This document shows, one piece after another, positions 4,952-6,056 of a DNA stretch of 6,056 bases (positions are counted from its first letter, which is position 1; each line of letters starts with the position of its first letter). The DNA comes from Propionibacteriaceae bacterium. GTDB taxonomy: Bacteria > Actinomycetota > Actinomycetes > Propionibacteriales > Propionibacteriaceae. Location: contig JAISCH010000051.1 in NCBI GenBank assembly GCA_031265725.1, forward strand, positions 1-6,056, read 5' to 3'. A program made the translations under genes and the position numbers. Under the pieces are notes generated by a model. The model made no database searches. It saw only the letters and a program-made list of their open reading frames with translations, and was not told where the DNA came from.

Positions 4952-6056
4952 ATGAGTACCCATTTGGCCGTTCCGGCGGTCGGATACGAGGAGCATATTT
5001 GGGTGGCCGAATCTGATGGCAGGTCCGGGCGGGCGCGACGTGCGGCTGCCTCCGGCCCTTACCGTTCAGTTGTTCCAGCCCGCATCCGCGACTACTCCCC
5101 CGCTCTGCCCGCTGATGTTGCCGCCGATCTGGAGGAAGCCGCGTCCGCACTGGCACAGTTCGGCACCTATGCGGCTTCGGTACTGGGCAGCTCTGGATTG
5201 ATGCTCGCCCCGATGGGAGCCATTCTGCTGCGCACCGAGTCGTCGTCGTCGTCCCAGATTGAGCAGCTCACGGTCGGGGCGCGACAGCTCGCATTGGCTG
5301 AGATCAGCCAATCAACGAGCGACAATGCGACGACCGTGATAGGCAATGTGCGAGCGATGGAGACTGCCCTGCGGATACCGGTGCCCATCACCCAAGAATC
5401 CATCCTGGCCATTCATCGGGCTTTGCTCAGCCATCAATCCGGCTGGGAGGCCCATGCTGGTCACTACCGCGAACAGTTGGTCTGGGTCGGACGAAGCGGG
5501 CTCGGACCGCGTGCTGCGTCCCATGTCGCGCCGCAACACCAGCTAATCCATGATGCCATGTCCGACTTGACAGCTTTTCTATCGCGCGTGGACCTCCCAA
5601 CCCTTCTGCAAGTGGCGGTGTCACACGCTCAATTCGAGACGATCCATCCGTTTGTGGATGGTAATGGCCGCACTGGCCGTGCGCTCATCCATGCGACGCT
5701 GAAAGCCTCCAGCCTAGTGACAGCCATGCCAGTCCCGCTTTCGGCTGGCCTATTGACTGACACCGAAGGCTACTTCGAGGCGCTGACCGCGTACCGGCAA
5801 GGTGACGCCCTACCTATCGTGCAACGATTCACCGACGCGAGTCGCTTCGCCGCGACAAGCAGTCGTGACCTGATTGAGCGACTAGCCACCCAACTCGACC
5901 AGGACAGCAAGTTGCTCACCGACCTGCGTCCGCAAGCGAATGCCTGGCGCGTCCTGCCGTGGCTAGTGGCCCATCCCGTCATCAACGCCAGACTGCTCAC
6001 CACCGAATTAGGGTTGACCGATGTCGCCGCGCAACGCGCCCTGTCCCAACTGACCC
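4952..6056 (+). CDS. Fic-domain protein (probable AMP transferase), 3' end beyond window
   Basis: The frame runs open from ATG 4952 to the window end, giving 368 visible residues. An N-terminal helical region (YSPALPADVAADLEEAAS, LAPMGAILLRTES) precedes SSSSSQIEQ (97-105). This corresponds to the inhibitory [S/T]xxxE[G/N] motif of class II Fic proteins, with Ser100 and Glu104 but Gln105 in place of Gly or Asn. The Fic core follows: a flap hairpin near EQLVWVGRSGLGP, then HPFVDGNGRTGR (232-243) with catalytic His232, metal-binding Asp236 and the phosphate-binding GNGR; every key residue is present. Residues from about 332 (WRVLPWLVAHPVINARLL) look like a C-terminal winged helix, unfinished at the edge. 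Such enzymes usually transfer AMP from ATP to a hydroxyl side chain of a target protein. The inhibitory helix is carried in cis, so no separate antitoxin is needed, and none is seen upstream. The target is unknown; the winged helix may bind DNA or act in autoregulation. The gene diverges from the ADP-ribosylglycohydrolase gene. Confidence 0.93.
   Translation, partial: MSTHLAVPAVGYEEHIWVAESDGRSGRARRAAASGPYRSVVPARIRDYSPALPADVAADLEEAASALAQFGTYAASVLGSSGLMLAPMGAILLRTESSSSSQIEQLTVGARQLALAEISQSTSDNATTVIGNVRAMETALRIPVPITQESILAIHRALLSHQSGWEAHAGHYREQLVWVGRSGLGPRAASHVAPQHQLIHDAMSDLTAFLSRVDLPTLLQVAVSHAQFETIHPFVDGNGRTGRALIHATLKASSLVTAMPVPLSAGLLTDTEGYFEALTAYRQGDALPIVQRFTDASRFAATSSRDLIERLATQLDQDSKLLTDLRPQANAWRVLPWLVAHPVINARLLTTELGLTDVAAQRALSQLT
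5240..5254 (+). repeat. Serine-codon microsatellite (TCG)4TCC within fic
   Basis: Four TCG codons and one TCC encode Ser97-Ser101, which include the conserved serine of the inhibitory motif. The in-frame triplet repeat could change in copy number without breaking the frame. Serine runs are common before this motif in related Fic proteins, so the amino acids may be conserved and only the uniform codon choice unusual. Confidence 0.7.

Noticed and set aside
4797..5156. Minus-strand open frame across the hydrolase-fic intergenic region
   Set aside because: It overlaps both the promoter region and the fic coding frame, has no domain and a low-complexity Arg/Pro-rich translation, and no good ribosome binding site was seen for it.
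4810..5201. Small plus-strand frames before and within the start of fic, considered as an antitoxin gene
   Set aside because: They overlap the fic frame, show no helical antitoxin motif and lack a proper ribosome binding site. The inhibitory Ser-Glu motif is already inside the Fic protein.

Overview
The window most likely comes from a moderately high-GC actinobacterium. The evidence is GC-rich codon use in most genes, an Ada-N/AraC/AlkA fusion followed by a separate ogt gene (an arrangement I know from mycobacteria and relatives), and a Fic protein of a type common in Actinobacteria. The genus cannot be named from sequence alone. The window holds five protein genes and no recognisable RNA gene, CRISPR array or insertion sequence.

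Layout. (1) 3-1865 (+) is the 3' portion of an S9-family serine peptidase gene, with beta-propeller blades and a complete Ser/Asp/His triad; it begins before the window. (2) 1983-3470 (+) encodes an Ada-type zinc domain, an AraC-type helix-turn-helix and an AlkA glycosylase in one chain. (3) 3467-3964 (+) is ogt, overlapping the previous gene by 4 bp with its own Shine-Dalgarno sequence. (4) 3973-4776 (-) is an ADP-ribosylglycohydrolase (DraG-like) gene, convergent with ogt, with only 8 bp between the two stop codons. (5) 4952 to the window end (+) is a Fic-domain protein gene, divergent from gene 4 and lacking its 3' end.

Function. Genes 2 and 3 look like a compact adaptive response to DNA methylation damage: a methylation-sensing regulator fused to the base-excision enzyme, co-translated with the direct-reversal methyltransferase. 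The gap before gene 2 holds an imperfect inverted repeat and a plausible -10 element, which could form an autoregulated promoter. Genes 4 and 5 share a 175-bp divergent intergenic region. They are, respectively, an enzyme that removes ADP-ribose and one that probably attaches AMP to proteins. A functional link between them is only an inference from position. Gene 4 is locally poorer in GC than its neighbours, which hints at a separate history.

Nothing here is clearly a new system. The points most worth checking are the altered residue after the inhibitory Glu of the Fic protein, the serine-codon repeat encoding that motif, the start of the ada-alkA gene (leaderless GTG or Shine-Dalgarno-led ATG), and the inverted repeat in its promoter.
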